NCBI GenBank assembly: GCA_918026815.1
Contig: CAKJVC010000066.1
Coordinates: forward strand, 310,001-374,000
Direction of reading: 5' to 3'
Origin: Chalara sp. BL73
Taxonomy: Eukaryota; Ascomycota; Leotiomycetes; Helotiales
DNA length: 64,000 nt
Shown here: positions 61,933 to 64,000 of the stretch, piece by piece
How the letters are laid out: each line of letters begins with the position of its first letter
How positions within the stretch are numbered: the first letter of the stretch is position 1
Position numbers and translations under genes: made by a program
The notes under the pieces: model-generated
Databases searched by the model: none
What the model saw: the letters and a program-made list of their open reading frames with translations, nothing else
Told to the model about the DNA's origin: nothing

Positions 61933-63040
61933 TCAAAGCTGGAGGTGGCGGTCTATCTATGTTTAGTTCTTCATCTAAAACAATACGGAAGACGACTTAC
62001 ATTCATATTGGGCTTCTTGGTTGATGGTGCGCTTCTTCTTCTTTTTACACACGCCAGTCTCTATGGGCTCGGAAGAGGTTGTGGATGTGACTGAAGGTAC
62101 CGCGCTTGTTGAGGTCGGCGCTGTCGTCGTTGTCGTGGAAGGCGCGGCGGTCTTTTTCTTGTACAAGCTTAGCCTGCTACCGGCACCACTGTTCGTCCAT
62201 AGTCAGCGTTGTCTCTTGCACTTCAATCTTACTAACAGAAATGTTCTTACCAGAACTGAGCGCTGTTGCCAGGGCAAGTAAAGGAGCATTCGCTGGCTTG
62301 GGTCGGCCCGCTGCCTTCTCCGAGGGTGTTTCCACAGTAGCATTCCCGACCATACTCAACACCGAAGTACGTGTAGGCGCTGCAGACTGCCTCACACTTG
62401 TCGATTGTCATAGCATCATCATAGTAAGTTGCGCTGTCGAGAGCATGACCTTTAGTACCCTCGGTATAGCATCCCAACGCTTCATATTGAGAAGTTGAGG
62501 TTGATGTTGGAGCTGGTGCGGTAGAGGTGGTCGAGGTGGGCTGAGAAGACGGTTTTGTGTAGACGTTGAGACGATTTCCCGCACCACATATTTGACTGGA
62601 GTTTCCTGGACAGTTGAAATTGCAGTCGCTCTCAGGTGCCGTAAGACTGCCTGAGTCCAGAGCATTTCCACACTGAAATATTACATCAGCACTGTCTACA
62701 ACTTTTCTGACGACATACAAGAGACCTTGGACAGGCCATGGTACCCTCCCATGATCGACGAAGATTCAGGAAAAGATCTACATACCCAGCACTCCCGGCC
62801 ATATTCGACACCAAAAACATTAAACGAGCCGCAAGCAACAGCACACTTCTCCAGGGTCATGAGATCGTCAAAGTACGAACTCGCGCTCAAAGCTCGTGCA
62901 TTTGAGGGCTCGGTGAAGCATCCACTGTAGGCGTACCCCAAAACCTCGGTTGGCTGCTGCACTTCAGTTGCTTCAACCGGCTGCCCGTTTGCTGTCGAGA
63001 GCAACAAAGCACTCGCCAGCACGGCGCACGTGGATCGCAT
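61933..63040 (-). CDS. Secreted protein with two WSC domains
   Basis: Four exons (63040-62786, 62672-62251, 62188-62001, 61952-61933) encode 294 residues. A signal peptide (LASALLLSTANG) is followed by WSC domain one, about residues 36-118, with SGCFTEPSNARAL, EKCAVACGSFNVFGVEYGREC and NFNCPGNSSQICGAGNRL across the intron. A Thr/Ser/Pro linker leads to WSC domain two, about residues 138-228, with GCYTEGTKGHALDSATYYDD, CEAVCSAYTYFGVEYGRECYC and FTCPGNSAQFCGAGSRL. A second Thr/Ser linker precedes a lysine run (CKKKKKR) and a short tail. WSC domains bind wall polysaccharides. No transmembrane helix is seen, so it is probably secreted or wall-bound. The last 20-base exon is the least certain part. 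Confidence 0.85.
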
Positions 63041-64000
63041 ATTTGCAATTGTCAACAACTGAAGAGCAAGCTGTTGGTGGGATTAATGATTAAGCAGGCA
63101 AGGAAGGATTGCGATGATCAACGGCACGCAACAATTAAAGACTGACTAGAGCTAGAGGCCGTTGAAGAGGAAAAGAAGAGACATGCGACAGTTTAAACAC
63201 TGATGGAGTTATCCATAAACCCTAGCACCCACTGTGCAGGATTGACCCTTGGTTACATCGACTGATTGCTGAGCTTCTATTGCTCCCAGGACCTGGCTTC
63301 CGTAACATCTGGCGAGTTCGACTACGTGAAATCCTTGAGTGGATCATGAACATCGAGCCAAGTGCCAGAACGATAACGGTTTTTCCTTGTCCAATACATG
63401 GTGCCCCATCAACACATATACGTGCCAGGCCGTATCCAGACTCTCGAGCTTATGGTGATCTCGCTAAATGCTGGAGGGAGCCGCTTCCCTGTGGAGCAAT
63501 AATCTACACAATTCGCCCGCCCCTGCCAAGGCCCATTCACCAGAATCCCCCGGTGGGGGGGCGTGGACTCTTCCGTCGGATCCGGAGATGAGACAACGCG
63601 TTTATGCCACGTTCTCAACATTTTGCAGATATCGTAGCGATCATTCCATCAAGAGAATATGCCTGAGGTGCAGCTTAAGTGCCAGCAAAAATTACAATGC
63701 TCCTCGAGTTTTTTAATGAAAAGCGAGAGAGCTAAACATATCCCAGCATTCCCGGGTGGATAGCCGGGTATATCCCACCGTCGCAGTAGTGCTCTAACGG
63801 GTGATGGAGCACACCGGCGCTAGCCTCAGGAAAAATGGGCAAGAATATGGAATGTACGTGTTTCAATATTTCAAAAAGAAAAAAGGGTCCTCTCACTTAA
63901 AATGCCTCGTAGAAGTTTAAAATATATTGCTCTCACAACTGTCCAAGGCTTGAACACATTAATACGCAAAGGATTCCCAAGCCCAAGCGCAATTGGCCGA
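63041..64000. other. Upstream flank of the WSC gene, no gene seen
   Basis: This contains the WSC promoter. A plus-strand frame at 63280-63591 has no recognisable domain. Confidence 0.5.

Overview
The window is nuclear DNA of a filamentous ascomycete (Pezizomycotina; a leotiomycete-like fungus is my guess, not proven). Genes are split by many short introns (about 45-200 bases, GT..AG, often with a CTAAC-type branch site). The protein set is typical of moulds: a PEX20 peroxisomal co-receptor, a CRH-type GH16 wall transglycosidase, WSC proteins, a cytosolic GH2 beta-mannosidase, and intron-rich ribosomal protein genes. I rebuilt gene models by joining open frames across splice sites and checking phase. 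Exon limits in the entries are my reading of the sequence and have no transcript support. A few may be off by a base or so because I counted by eye.

Layout. 1-10 kb: a small serine-rich protein, a ferroportin-like iron exporter, an orphan 505-residue protein and a single-pass membrane protein of the cell surface. 10-20 kb: a dense housekeeping block with ribosomal uL6 (RPL9), dipeptidyl peptidase III, ribosomal eL6, the proteasome ubiquitin receptor Rpn13 and a nuclear-looking acidic protein. 19.6-21.5 kb: an SNF5/Sfh1 chromatin-remodelling subunit. 21.6-29.1 kb: a gene-poor stretch with wrecked genes (an MFS drug-transporter pseudogene and a frameshifted orphan). 29-38.8 kb: a membrane-anchored monothiol glutaredoxin, a long alpha/beta hydrolase, a sterol-desaturase-family enzyme, mitochondrial ribosomal mL50 and a small Cys-rich membrane protein. 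38.8-41.6 kb: a second decay zone, with a CorA-like relic carrying many stops and a lysozyme-like gene broken by a stop. 42-49.5 kb: an uncharacterised gene, PEX20, SEC13 and an F-box protein. 52-55 kb: GH2 beta-mannosidase. 56-63 kb: the GH16 CRH wall enzyme and a two-WSC-domain secreted protein, separated by 4.3 kb in which I see little.

The genes do not form a pathway cluster. Several are divergent pairs with short shared promoters: uL6/DPP III, eL6/Rpn13, mL50/small membrane protein and PEX20/SEC13. The most interesting items are an acid-free N-terminal extension on DPP III that suggests dual targeting, two separate islands of gene decay that look like repeat-induced or relaxed-selection damage, and a lysozyme-like gene that has lost both its frame and its presumed catalytic glutamate. 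I found no CRISPR, no intact transposon, and no tRNA or rRNA gene I could support.
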